Below are positions 20,224 to 28,307 of a stretch of DNA of 41,260 nucleotides, in pieces. The DNA is taken from positions 1-41,260 of IMG/VR virus record IMGVR_UViG_3300027773_000184; one strand, written 5' to 3'. The stretch comes from a virus. Under the pieces are notes generated by a model, which made no database searches, was not told the origin of the DNA, and saw nothing but the letters and a program-made list of their open reading frames with translations. The number at the start of each line of letters is the position of its first letter. Within the stretch, counting starts at the first letter, position 1. Position numbers and translations under genes: made by a program.

Positions 20224-22173
20224 ATGGCGCTAAAGACAATCGAAACTAAGGCTGTCGTCACCGCTCAAGACAATGCCTCGCCTGTTCTGCGCAAGGTCGG
20301 AGCGGAATTCTCCGAGCTCGAAAAGCGTGCGGCCGCGGCGGGCAAGCGGGTCGGCGCGGCCGATGCGCTCGCTGCGCGGGCCGCGGAACGTGTTGGGCGG
20401 GCCCAAGGACCGACACGCCGCGCGGCGGCCTTTGGCGGCGCTGCTGGCGCGGCGGCTGGAGGCCTTGCCGCAACGGCGGCGGCGCATATCGGCGTGGCGA
20501 TGGAGAATGCGAAAAAATTCGACGATGCCGCGCGGGCGACGAGTGCGATTCTTGAACTGAATAATGAGCAGGCCGCCTCGCTACGGCGACAAGCGATGCA
20601 GCTCGGCTCGACGACAAAATTCGATGCGGTGCAGGTCGCCGAGGCCCAAAAGGCGCTTGCCGGCCGGATCAGCGATCCGGAGATCATCAAGCGCCTTGTC
20701 GATGTTGGCGCCGAATGGGGCCAGGCGATGGGCACCGATTTGCCGACCGCGGTGAAGGCGCTCGAGTCGATCATCTTCTCGACCGGGCAAGCGGTCGAGA
20801 CGGCAGACGAAGCAACGAAGGTTGCCCGCCGCCAGAGCGCAATCATGCTGAAGACCGCCAAACTTGGCGGTATCACCGATGCAGGCGAGCTTATGGAGGC
20901 CTTCAAGTTCGGCGGCACGGCCGGGCATGTGGCGGGCCTCTCAAACCCGGCCATGGGAGCGCTGATCGCGCTCATGCACCGGGCAGGAATATCGGGCCCG
21001 GAGACTGGCGTTGCGGTCAGGTCGATTTCTGGCTCGTTGCTCTCTCCGACAAAAAACGCGCTGATGGCGATGAATGCGCTGGGTATCAATTACGCGAGCT
21101 ATGTGAAAGAGGGCGGCGGCCTAACGGCAGAAAATTTGAATTTTGCCCTGAAACGTCAGCTCGGAAAGGAAATCGGCTCCGCGCAAATGGAGCGCATCCG
21201 CGCGATTCTTGATAATCCGGACGTTGTTGCGTCTCAGGAAGAATTCACGAAGGGGGTTACAGAGGCCCTTGGAGGCTCAGAATTAAGACCGCAAGACGCC
21301 CGCGTCCTGAGCAAAGCTGCAGGAGCCTTTTGGAAAGCTGCAATCGCGAAGGTCGACACCGACAGATTGCTGCGCGACATCATTGCGGCCGGGCCGTCAG
21401 CCGCGCAAGCCAATGCGCTTTTTACGAAGCAGCAAGGCGGGCGGTTCGAAAGTGCGGCCCAATATGGCCTTGGCGAGTATTTGAAATATGTTAAAGCCAT
21501 CAATGAGGTACCTGACACATTTCCGGCGCAGATCGCATCCGAGCGCATGGCTGGCATCGCCGGAGCCTCGGCGAGGCTGCAAGGAGCGCTGACCAATTTG
21601 GGCCTGAGCTTCGAGCGCGCCAATGAGGTCTGGCTGATCCCATCCATCAATAAGGCGACTGACTTTGTAAATGCGCTGAGCGGAATGGGCGACACGGCCA
21701 AGCTCTCCGCAAGCGCGCTGGTTGGGCTCGCCGGGGCGGCGGCGGCGCTCAAAACGGCTTTGGCCGGCATCAACTTGGTCAAGTATCTCACCGCGGCACC
21801 GGCAGGCGCGGCGGTTGCGGGCGGAGCGGCTGGAGGCGGTCTGATTAGCTCGGTAGTGAGCGCCGCGCCGTCATTTGCCCTTGGTGTCGGCGCGCCGGCC
21901 GCCGCCTTCGGGCTCGGAACAACGTACGCTACCCCAGCGGGGGAAAAAACCGAGGAGAAAGACCGGCAACAATTGCTTGGCGCCGATCCGCGCGCGCCAT
22001 GGGCTTCACCCTGGAACCGCGCGCTCCCGCAGCGCGTCGAGACACAGCTCACGGGCCAGGCCAATCTCGATGTGCATATGCGCGTCGAGCTCGATCCAGG
22101 ATTGATCGCGCGCGAGGTGCAGAAAACGACCACCAATGATGTTGGAGTGACGATGGCTCCGGGGGCACCATGA
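20224..22173 (+). CDS. Tail tape measure protein
   Basis: At 649 residues this is a fairly short tape measure for a myovirus. The N-terminus is a coiled-coil-like region (VLRKVGAEFSELEKRAAAAG), followed by the TP901 core: KFDDAARATSAILELN, RQAMQLGSTTKFDAVQVAEA, FKFGGTAGHVAGLSNPAMGA and ALIALMHRAGISGPETGVAV, then RSISGSLLSPTKNALMAM. A hydrophobic Ala/Gly-rich stretch at about 495-560 may insert into the host membrane during injection. It sets tail length and its stop overlaps the start of the M15 peptidase gene. Confidence 0.9.
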   Translation: MALKTIETKAVVTAQDNASPVLRKVGAEFSELEKRAAAAGKRVGAADALAARAAERVGRAQGPTRRAAAFGGAAGAAAGGLAATAAAHIGVAMENAKKFDDAARATSAILELNNEQAASLRRQAMQLGSTTKFDAVQVAEAQKALAGRISDPEIIKRLVDVGAEWGQAMGTDLPTAVKALESIIFSTGQAVETADEATKVARRQSAIMLKTAKLGGITDAGELMEAFKFGGTAGHVAGLSNPAMGALIALMHRAGISGPETGVAVRSISGSLLSPTKNALMAMNALGINYASYVKEGGGLTAENLNFALKRQLGKEIGSAQMERIRAILDNPDVVASQEEFTKGVTEALGGSELRPQDARVLSKAAGAFWKAAIAKVDTDRLLRDIIAAGPSAAQANALFTKQQGGRFESAAQYGLGEYLKYVKAINEVPDTFPAQIASERMAGIAGASARLQGALTNLGLSFERANEVWLIPSINKATDFVNALSGMGDTAKLSASALVGLAGAAAALKTALAGINLVKYLTAAPAGAAVAGGAAGGGLISSVVSAAPSFALGVGAPAAAFGLGTTYATPAGEKTEEKDRQQLLGADPRAPWASPWNRALPQRVETQLTGQANLDVHMRVELDPGLIAREVQKTTTNDVGVTMAPGAP

Positions 22174-22928
22174 TCGTTACGATCGAGGCGCGCTATCCGA
22201 TTGCTTCGAAGGGCAGGCCATCGTCTCCCGGCGGGACTGTGACTGCCTCTCTCGAAGTGCCGTCCCCGGCGAGCGCCCCTTTAGGGGGCTTCCAGCACCT
22301 CGGGGGTGAGGCTGGGGGCGTGCTGCGCCATCCATTGCCCCATGGCGAGACTCCGGCGGCGCCGCGCGCGCCGCAAACGCCCGGCCATCGCCGGCATGGG
22401 CATTTAACGCCTTCCTCCCCGAAGGCGGAGAGCACGCCAGGGTCTAGCTCAGAGACCACGCCGCAAGCGCGGACGAAAGACATAGGAGCGATCCCTTTGA
22501 CCGGCTCGGCGGCGGCTGCCGGGCGCGGTTACGCGCTCGGGCACATGCAGCCTGAGTTCCGTAACCGTCTGGCGGCCATGATGGAAGCCGCCAAGGCTTC
22601 CGGCCATCCGCTGTCCGTTTTCAGCGGCTACCGCTCGCAGGAGCATCAGAATAGGCTCTTTGCGGCCTCGGACCGTTCCGGCCATCGGGTCGCGCGCCAC
22701 TCGCATCATACGGCGGGGATCGCCGCCGATCTGCGCGGCGATCTCCGCTGGGCGCATCAGCATGCGCGCGAATTCGGGCTCCGCTTTCCGATGTCTTGGG
22801 AGAATTGGCATATCGAGCCTGCGCCAGGCCGCGCTCCGGCCGCGGCGCCAGTATTGGCCACGAAACCAGCAACGCAGTCCTCAACGGCGAGCGCGGAGGC
22901 TCCGCCGCCGGAGAAGAATGAGCCTTAG
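22170..22928 (+). CDS. M15 (VanY-like) peptidoglycan peptidase, probably tail-associated
   Basis: A 252-residue protein with a Pro/Ser-rich N-terminal half (1-110) and a C-terminal M15 peptidase domain. LSVFSGYRSQEHQNRLFAAS precedes the zinc motif SxHxxGxAxD (S178, H180, G183, A185, D187), and ExxH closes with E211 and H214 in ENWHIEP. The family cleaves peptide cross-links in peptidoglycan. The ATG overlaps the tape measure stop (ATGA) and the gene lies among tail genes, well away from the lysozyme-holin block, which argues for a cell-wall-opening role during DNA injection rather than lysis. No signal peptide. Confidence 0.85.
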   Translation: MIVTIEARYPIASKGRPSSPGGTVTASLEVPSPASAPLGGFQHLGGEAGGVLRHPLPHGETPAAPRAPQTPGHRRHGHLTPSSPKAESTPGSSSETTPQARTKDIGAIPLTGSAAAAGRGYALGHMQPEFRNRLAAMMEAAKASGHPLSVFSGYRSQEHQNRLFAASDRSGHRVARHSHHTAGIAADLRGDLRWAHQHAREFGLRFPMSWENWHIEPAPGRAPAAAPVLATKPATQSSTASAEAPPPEKNEP

Positions 22929-23218
22929 TGCCTTGCCGAGTCCACCATGATTTTAATGCATAAAGCCGCGGCAGTGGATACAGAAAGGTTCCAGGTTTCT
23001 TTCCCCTTTGCCGTCTCGTCGAGGCATTCTTTTAGGTCAATATCGGAAATTGCTCTTGTCTCTGGCGACTGTGCGTGAACCATGGCTATGGCTGCTCCAG
23101 CGTAAGCAGTTTTAATATTGTCGTCTTGCGTGGCATACCAGCCCATTGTCCGGTCTAACGCACTGGACGGCGAGGCGATGGCACTGCAAAATAAAACTGC
23201 GGCAGTGAAAAATTTCAT
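22925..23218 (-). CDS. Small secreted/periplasmic protein on the opposite strand
   Basis: A 97-residue protein starting at the ATG at 23218, ten bases after AGGAG; a TTG at 23227 would sit too close. The signal peptide MKFFTAAVLFCSAIASPSSA is followed by LDRTMGWYATQDDNIKTAYA and two cysteines (ECLDETA and AALCIKIM) that could form a disulfide. Its stop overlaps the M15 peptidase stop by four bases, and it is divergent from another exported small protein. I recognise no family. A periplasmic immunity or superinfection-exclusion factor against a cell-wall enzyme is speculation from location. Confidence 0.6.
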   Translation of the reverse strand: MKFFTAAVLFCSAIASPSSALDRTMGWYATQDDNIKTAYAGAAIAMVHAQSPETRAISDIDLKECLDETAKGKETWNLSVSTAAALCIKIMVDSARH

Positions 23219-23239
23219 TTGGCTCAAGCTCCTAGTTCA

Positions 23240-23449
23240 ATGCGGACGAAACTGTATTCTCTTGCGATCCTCGCAATTTTGTCAATTTGCGTTGGGTATG
23301 GCGCGGCGACTGCGAGCGCTTGCTCCGGCTGCGGATGCAATGGCGGCCCTGGCTATCGCGGTCCTGATGGCAGATGTGTCGGCTGGGCCAATTTGCAGAA
23401 AGTCTGCGGATCGCCGCCTATAACTTCTTGGAAAATCAAGATTTTGTAG
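23240..23449 (+). CDS. Small cysteine-rich exported protein
   Basis: A 69-residue product with signal sequence MRTKLYSLAILAILSICVGY then GAATASA, followed by ACSGCGCNGGPGYRGPDGRC and VGWANLQKVCG. The mature part of about 40 residues holds five cysteines, suggesting a disulfide-rich fold or metal binding; the GCGC-GGPGYRGP-G-CVGW--L-K-CG pattern is one I associate with small exported proteins of Hyphomicrobiales. There is no clear ribosome-binding site before the ATG. The start is 22 bases from that of the divergent secreted protein. Probably a lysogenic-conversion gene; function unknown. Confidence 0.6.
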   Translation: MRTKLYSLAILAILSICVGYGAATASACSGCGCNGGPGYRGPDGRCVGWANLQKVCGSPPITSWKIKIL

Positions 23450-23509
23450 TTTTCGCCAATTTTGGCGAAAACCCCTCTGGCGGCCGCCCGGCAAAGGAGT
23501 ACGCCCAGC

Positions 23510-24691
23510 ATGAGGGATTGGCGCTGGCGCAAGGCAAGCTTCGATGGCCTTGGCTTTTATGTTAACACCGGCGAGCTGCCAGGCAGCCGGCGCATCGTCA
23601 AGCACGAATATCCTGGCTCCGACAAGTGGGATTTGGAGGATCTCGGCCGCTGCGCGCCCTCCCTTGAGGTCACCGCCTATTTCTTAAGCGAGACGGCGGA
23701 TAGCGATTCCGCCGCGCTCCGTGCCCGGCTTGAGCTTTCCGGGCCTGGCCTCTTGATCCTGCCGATGTTCGGCGCGCGCCTCTGCCGGGCGATCAAATGG
23801 GCGCCCCGCTGGGAAAAGGAGGCTCTCAACTACGTCGGCTTTTCGATCTCCTTCCTCGAGGAGGGGAAGGCCGGAGCGCCAGTTGCTCTTGGCCTTGGCG
23901 CGGCGCAGCTCGCGCTCATGGGCGCGGGGCTCGCCCCGATCTTCGGCGGGGCGATTGGCCAGGCGCTCACCGGCGCGCAGCAGACAAGCTTTCTGCGCTC
24001 CGATATGGCGGCGCAGGTGGCAAGCCTCGGCGCTCAGATCGAGATCGTGCGCCAGTCCGTGCCCTTGCCGGATGCTGTTTCGAGCGCGGCGCAGCTTGCC
24101 ATCGCGGACGCTGTCGCCTCGCTCTCTGGCGGCCCCGCCGTCAATCTGGGGGCCATCGCAACCGGGCTTTTTGCCCAGCTCGACACTATCGTGGCTGAGC
24201 AGGCGGGCGGCGCTCCGGCCTCTGTGCTCGCAACCGCGATGACGGACTCGCTCGCCGCCTATTCGGCAAGCCTTTCCCATTGGGGCACCTCGCCGCTGGT
24301 CTCGATTGTGCCGCTCGCGAGCGCCACGGTCTTTGCTGCTGAGGCCGCGCGCCTCCTCGCCACGGCCCCCTATACGAACCGGCAAGAGGCGGTTGCCGCC
24401 CGCACGATGATCGCCGCGCTCACCGGGCAAATCCTGCCGCTCTACCAGCCGCTCGGCCCGGATGCGACGGATGCCTTTGACGAGATGTATGGCAAGGCGG
24501 CGGAGCACATCTCAAGCGCGATCATCAATCTCGCGCCCGTCGTTTTGGTTGAAACCAATGTCGCGCTGCCCGCGAATATCTTGGCGTGGCGTCTTTATGC
24601 GGATCCGAACCGGAGCCAAGAGCTCGTCGATCGCAACCGGGTCGCGACGCCAGCGTTCATGCCGCTCCAATTTGAGGCGGCATCAAGCTAA
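23510..24691 (+). CDS. DNA circularisation/tail protein, Mu gpN family
   Basis: The start at 23510 follows AAAGGAG at ten bases; further upstream in frame lies non-coding sequence. The 393-residue product opens with RDWRWRKASFDGLGFYVNTG, then ELPGSRRIVKHEYPGSDKWD, the DNA_circ_N signature of Mu gpN-like proteins, which are structural (tail/baseplate) components in spite of the name. A hydrophobic Ala/Gly-rich stretch (GLGAAQLALMGAGLAPIFGG) follows. VVLVETNVALPANILAWRLY and NRVATPAFMPLQF close the protein. It overlaps the hub gene by one base, as in Mu order N-P. Confidence 0.9.
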   Translation: MRDWRWRKASFDGLGFYVNTGELPGSRRIVKHEYPGSDKWDLEDLGRCAPSLEVTAYFLSETADSDSAALRARLELSGPGLLILPMFGARLCRAIKWAPRWEKEALNYVGFSISFLEEGKAGAPVALGLGAAQLALMGAGLAPIFGGAIGQALTGAQQTSFLRSDMAAQVASLGAQIEIVRQSVPLPDAVSSAAQLAIADAVASLSGGPAVNLGAIATGLFAQLDTIVAEQAGGAPASVLATAMTDSLAAYSASLSHWGTSPLVSIVPLASATVFAAEAARLLATAPYTNRQEAVAARTMIAALTGQILPLYQPLGPDATDAFDEMYGKAAEHISSAIINLAPVVLVETNVALPANILAWRLYADPNRSQELVDRNRVATPAFMPLQFEAASS

Positions 24692-25746
24692 TGGCATTCG
24701 AACTCGTCACCGTCGAGGCCGGGGGATACCAATACTCGACTTGGACCGAAGCAACAGCGGAAGCTGGCGCGCAGCAGGCCGCGCGGTCCTTCTCGATCAT
24801 CGCCTCGGAGCCGGATCAGCTCTTTTCCGAGGCCTGGCCGCTACGGCCGGGAACGGACGTCGCGGTCAAGGCCTCTGGCTCGCTGATCGTCAAGGGATAT
24901 ATCGACACCTATTCTCCAGAGTTCGGCGACGGCTATCACCGCGCAGTCATCTCTGGCCGCTCGAAAACCAAGGATGTGATCGACTCCTCGGCCATTCATA
25001 AGACCGGAGAATTTAAAAAAAAGACAATCCTCGACATCGGCAAGGAGCTGCTCAAGGATTTCAACGTCGAGCTGCAAAGCGCGATTGCCGATCTGACGAA
25101 ATTCCCGGTCTGGCGGCTGGCTCCTGGCGCGACCGTCTTCAACGAGCTCGAAGTGATGGCGCGCCAAGACCGGGCACTTTTGATTGGCACGGCGGACGGC
25201 AATTTGAAGCTGACGCGGGCCGATCAATTTCAAATGCATGCGGGTGCCTTGATCGAGGGCGTCAATATCCAGCAGGCCTCGGCGCAGCTCTCCGAGAAGC
25301 ACCGCCACGATAAGGTCCATGCGCGAGGCCAAAAGAGGCTCGGATCCGGCGAGGATGCGCACCGTCTTGAATATGTCTCGCGCGACAAGACGGTCGAGCG
25401 CCATAGGCCCCTTTTGGTTTTGGCCGAGGGCGACACCGATAAAGACAGGCTAAAAAACCGCGCCAAATGGCAGGTCGCCCGCGCGGCCGGCTGGTCGACA
25501 CAGGCGACGATTGTCGTGCCCTCCTGGCGCGACGAAGCGGGCGAGCTCTGGGATCCGGAAAAGCTCGTCTTTGTCGAGAGCCGCAAGCTCAAGATCTCGC
25601 AAGTGATGGCAATCCGGCAGGTGCGCTTTTTGCAAAACAACGATCAGGGCACCATCGCGACGCTCACCCTTGTCGATCCGCAGGCGCTTGGCGGCAAGGA
25701 TGCCAAGGGCCAATCGAATGACGCGTGGGATACAGGCGAGGAATAA
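24691..25746 (+). CDS. Baseplate hub protein, Mu gpP-like
   Basis: This 351-residue protein belongs to the gpP/gp44-like hub group: FSIIASEPDQLFSEAWPLRP then GTDVAVKASGSLIVKGYID near the N-terminus, and DIGKELLKDFNVELQSAIAD, FNELEVMARQDRALLIGTAD and GNLKLTRA in the middle. The hub connects tube, spike and baseplate. Stop and next start share a base (TAATG). Order gpN-gpP-gp45 is that of Mu. Confidence 0.9.
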   Translation: MAFELVTVEAGGYQYSTWTEATAEAGAQQAARSFSIIASEPDQLFSEAWPLRPGTDVAVKASGSLIVKGYIDTYSPEFGDGYHRAVISGRSKTKDVIDSSAIHKTGEFKKKTILDIGKELLKDFNVELQSAIADLTKFPVWRLAPGATVFNELEVMARQDRALLIGTADGNLKLTRADQFQMHAGALIEGVNIQQASAQLSEKHRHDKVHARGQKRLGSGEDAHRLEYVSRDKTVERHRPLLVLAEGDTDKDRLKNRAKWQVARAAGWSTQATIVVPSWRDEAGELWDPEKLVFVESRKLKISQVMAIRQVRFLQNNDQGTIATLTLVDPQALGGKDAKGQSNDAWDTGEE

Positions 25747-26300
25747 TGCGCGGCTATTATCCCGAGGTCGCCTTGGGCGAGATCACGGACGTCGATGATT
25801 CCGGCAAGCAGCAGACCGTCTCGCATTATGCCTTTGCTGGCGAGCTGCATTCGGAGGTTTACCGGCCGCAAGTGTTCGGCCTGTCCTCACGTCCGCCCAA
25901 GGGATCGACGGGGGTTGTCGTTGCGCTTGGCGGCGAGCGCTCGCGCTCGGTTTTTCTCGGCGGCGAGCATGACGATCACCGCCCCAAGGGCTTAAAGGAA
26001 GGCGAGGCAAAGCTCTACGATGCGGAGAAAAATTCGCTGTATTTCGCCCGCAAGAACGGAGTGATGCTGACCACATCCAAGGGCGACACCAAGGTCGAGA
26101 CCAAGGAGGGCAAGATTACCGTCACAGCGAAGGGCGATATCGAGGTCAAAACGTCTGGCGGCAAGGTGACGCTCTCCGCCGATGGCAACCTCTACGTCAC
26201 GGCCTCCGGTAATATCTATTTGGGCTCAAGCGACGGCTCCGGCACGTCGGCGGTCGAGACCGTGAACGGCCCCTCGTCGAAGGTTTTCGCGGCGCTCTGA
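25746..26300 (+). CDS. Baseplate spike/assembly protein, Mu gp45 family
   Basis: The 184-residue product has an N-terminal OB-like domain (ITDVDDSGKQQTVSHYAFAG, then VFGLSSRPPKGSTGVVVALG and SRSVFLGGEHDDHRP) and a C-terminal repetitive beta region (VMLTTSKGDTKVETKEGKIT, VTAKGDIEVKTSGGKVTLSA, NLYVTASGNIYLGSS), which would wind into a triple-stranded beta-helix needle. This is the layout of Mu gp45, the membrane-piercing spike. No iron-binding HxH tip is evident. The palindromic element copy 3 follows within 25 bases of the stop. Confidence 0.92.
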   Translation: MRGYYPEVALGEITDVDDSGKQQTVSHYAFAGELHSEVYRPQVFGLSSRPPKGSTGVVVALGGERSRSVFLGGEHDDHRPKGLKEGEAKLYDAEKNSLYFARKNGVMLTTSKGDTKVETKEGKITVTAKGDIEVKTSGGKVTLSADGNLYVTASGNIYLGSSDGSGTSAVETVNGPSSKVFAAL

Positions 26301-26322
26301 TGCTGCGCCCAATCGCATCAAG

Positions 26323-26475
26323 CCGTTCATCTGGCTGCAGAATTTGCGAGCGCTCCGGCCTGTCAAGGATGCTTCGCACCGCGGATGGCGGCGCGAGCCT
26401 TGCTCGCTTCCTTGACAGGACCGGCAGCGCCTCGCGGAAAATGGCAGCCATTGAGATGTATGGCGGAATCTGAAA
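26323..26475. repeat. Palindromic ~145-bp element, copy 3
   Basis: The copy runs from CCGTTCATCTGGCTGCAG to GGCAGCCATTGAGATGTATG, with inner arms CTGTCAAGGATGC and CTTCCTTGACAGG and centre GCACCGCGGATGGCGGCGCG. Orientation is the same as copy 1. ATGGCGGAATCTGAA at the right end corresponds to ATGGCAAAATCTGAA of copy 2, which places the element boundary slightly beyond the palindrome. It fills the 190 bp between the spike gene and gp46, and the gp46 start lacks a clear ribosome-binding site. Confidence 0.85.
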
Positions 26476-26491
26476 CGGGCTTATTGAACTT

Positions 26492-27031
26492 ATGTCCGTC
26501 GCCATCACTATCATCGACGAGACGGTCCTCGCGCCAAATCTGCTTTGGGATACCGTCTGGGATGGGTTCATCGGCGATTGGGCCCCGGCCTCGCCAAACG
26601 AGCCTTCAAACAATGGCGGCCTTCGCGCGCGCGCACCTCTGCAAACAGCGGTGCTCCTCTGTTTGATGTCCGACCGCCGCGCCGGGCCGAATGATTTCAT
26701 CCCCGACGGCTCGGGCGATCCGCGCGGCTGGCCGGGCGACGGCATCGATCCCTCGATTGCGCCCTTGGGCTCGCGCCTATGGCAGCTCCGCCGCCGCGAG
26801 CTGACGGCAGAGATTGCCGATCTCGCCGCGATCTATGCCCGCGAGGCGCTGCAGACCTTGGTCGATCAGGGCGCCGCGGCATCGGTTGAGGCTTCCGCCA
26901 ATGCCGTGCTCGATGCGGGGCGCTTGGAGCTTTCTGTCTCTCTTTTCCGCCAAGATGGCGCGCTCGCGGCGGCCATGAATTTCTGGGTTCTTTGGAAGAA
27001 TAATGGCCTTCTCGACCCCCTCGCTCCTTGA
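26492..27031 (+). CDS. Mu gp46-like baseplate protein
   Basis: A 179-residue protein of the phage GP46 family: QTAVLLCLMSDRRAGPNDFI, then PDGSGDPRGWPGDG and SRLWQLRRRELTAEIADLAA, IYAREALQTLVDQGAAASVE. In Mu this is a wedge-type baseplate protein comparable to the gpW/gp25 type. No ribosome-binding site is visible before the ATG at 26492; the repeat copy lies directly upstream. It overlaps the baseplate J gene by 29 bases. Confidence 0.9.
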   Translation: MSVAITIIDETVLAPNLLWDTVWDGFIGDWAPASPNEPSNNGGLRARAPLQTAVLLCLMSDRRAGPNDFIPDGSGDPRGWPGDGIDPSIAPLGSRLWQLRRRELTAEIADLAAIYAREALQTLVDQGAAASVEASANAVLDAGRLELSVSLFRQDGALAAAMNFWVLWKNNGLLDPLAP

Positions 27032-28115
27032 TGTCTGGACCAGGCTGCGCAATTCGATGCGCGCCTTCCTGCCTGGCACCGACGCTTGGATCGAGCCCAA
27101 CAATCTTTCGATTGCCGGCCGCTCGTTCACGCTCACCATCGGCAGCGTTTACGAACGCGTCCTTTATCTATACCGCCAGCTCTTTGCCTCGACGGCCGAC
27201 GGCTACCATCTCGAATACCGCCACGCGTTTGAGTATGGGCTGACCCGCAAGCCATCCGCCCCGGCGCAGGGCCAGATTAGCTTCACGCAAACGGGGAGCG
27301 GGCCTTTCGTCACCATCCCCGCGGGCTACACGGTCACCGGTCCGGACGGAACGGTCTTTTCCTTCCTCGCCGATGCTATCCCAGATTCGAAAGGCAATTG
27401 CACCGTCATGGTGCGCGCGAATGTCTCCGGCGCCTTTACCAACACGCTCCCGAACACGCCGCTTTCGTTTGCCGCGGATCCGTCCTATCCCACGCTTCCC
27501 AGCCAAGCGATCGTTGGTGCCCAGGGCCTTGGCGGCGGCGCGGATGCCGAATCCTATGATGAGCTCCGCACCCGGGTGTTGCTGCGCAAGCAATTCCCGC
27601 CGCATGGCGGCGCGAAATCGGATTATGTCGAATGGGCGCTCTCAGTTCCAGGCGTCACCCGCTGCTTTGTCTCGCCCTTCCATGCGTCCGACCCAAACCA
27701 AGTGGCCTCGCCGCTCACCGTCTTTCCGCTCTTCGATAACACCCGCGTCAACGGCATTCCGACCTCGCTTGATCTTCTCGCTGTGGCGCAGGCAATCGAC
27801 CAGCAAAGGCCGGTGACGGCGCGGGTCTATATCGTGGCCCCGCAGCCGGTTCCTGTCGATATTCAGATTGCGGCTCTTAAGATCGATAGCCCGCAGCTGC
27901 GCGCCTCAATCGAAGCCAATCTCGCCGCCATGTTCTTCGAGCGCGTCCCGGTCGTCACCGCCGATAATCAGTTCACCCTGCCTGTTGCCTGGATCGACGA
28001 GGCGATTGCGAGATCTGACGGCTATGCCCGCCACCGGCTTGCCGCGCCAACGGATGATGTTTTTTTCAATCCAGGCCAGCTGCCGGTCTTGGGCCAAGTG
28101 ATCTTCGGGGCTTAA
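27003..28115 (+). CDS. Baseplate J-like protein, Mu gp47 family
   Basis: The 370-residue baseplate wedge protein has the expected motifs: ERVLYLYRQLFASTADGYHL, then RHAFEYGLTRKPSAPAQGQI, GSGPFVTIPAGYTVTGPDGT, GAQGLGGGADAESYDELRTR and GGAKSDYVEWALSVPGVTRC. The GAD-E--E-LR-R and GG----Y--WA-----V segments are hallmarks of baseplate_J. The start at 27003 has GGAAGA upstream and overlaps gp46. Order 45-46-47-48 follows Mu. Confidence 0.94.
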   Translation: MAFSTPSLLDVWTRLRNSMRAFLPGTDAWIEPNNLSIAGRSFTLTIGSVYERVLYLYRQLFASTADGYHLEYRHAFEYGLTRKPSAPAQGQISFTQTGSGPFVTIPAGYTVTGPDGTVFSFLADAIPDSKGNCTVMVRANVSGAFTNTLPNTPLSFAADPSYPTLPSQAIVGAQGLGGGADAESYDELRTRVLLRKQFPPHGGAKSDYVEWALSVPGVTRCFVSPFHASDPNQVASPLTVFPLFDNTRVNGIPTSLDLLAVAQAIDQQRPVTARVYIVAPQPVPVDIQIAALKIDSPQLRASIEANLAAMFFERVPVVTADNQFTLPVAWIDEAIARSDGYARHRLAAPTDDVFFNPGQLPVLGQVIFGA

Positions 28116-28118
28116 GGC

Positions 28119-28307
28119 ATGCAATCGCGGCTGATGTCTGCCATCGAGACGGCCGCAGGAACGGCTGGGAGCATCATTCTTGCGCAGGCGATCCTTTGGT
28201 GGAACGAAGTGCCTGTAAGCCACGCGCTTGCCTGGAACCTTGAGATTCTCGCGGTCACGGCGCTCTACCGCTATGGCCTGCGGCGCCTCTTTGCGAGGGC
28301 GCAGTGA
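28119..28307 (+). CDS. Small membrane protein (DUF7220-like)
   Basis: A 62-residue protein with two hydrophobic helices: SIILAQAILWWNEVPV and LEILAVTALYRYGLRRLFAR. MQSRLMSAIETAAGTAGSII at the N-terminus and the ending YGLRRLFA match a widespread phage membrane protein group (MQSR-MS--E---N------ / --S--RSY-LRRLF). Its TGA overlaps the GTG of the gp48 gene. Function unknown; it lies between two baseplate genes and is an insertion relative to Mu order. Confidence 0.75.
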   Translation: MQSRLMSAIETAAGTAGSIILAQAILWWNEVPVSHALAWNLEILAVTALYRYGLRRLFARAQ

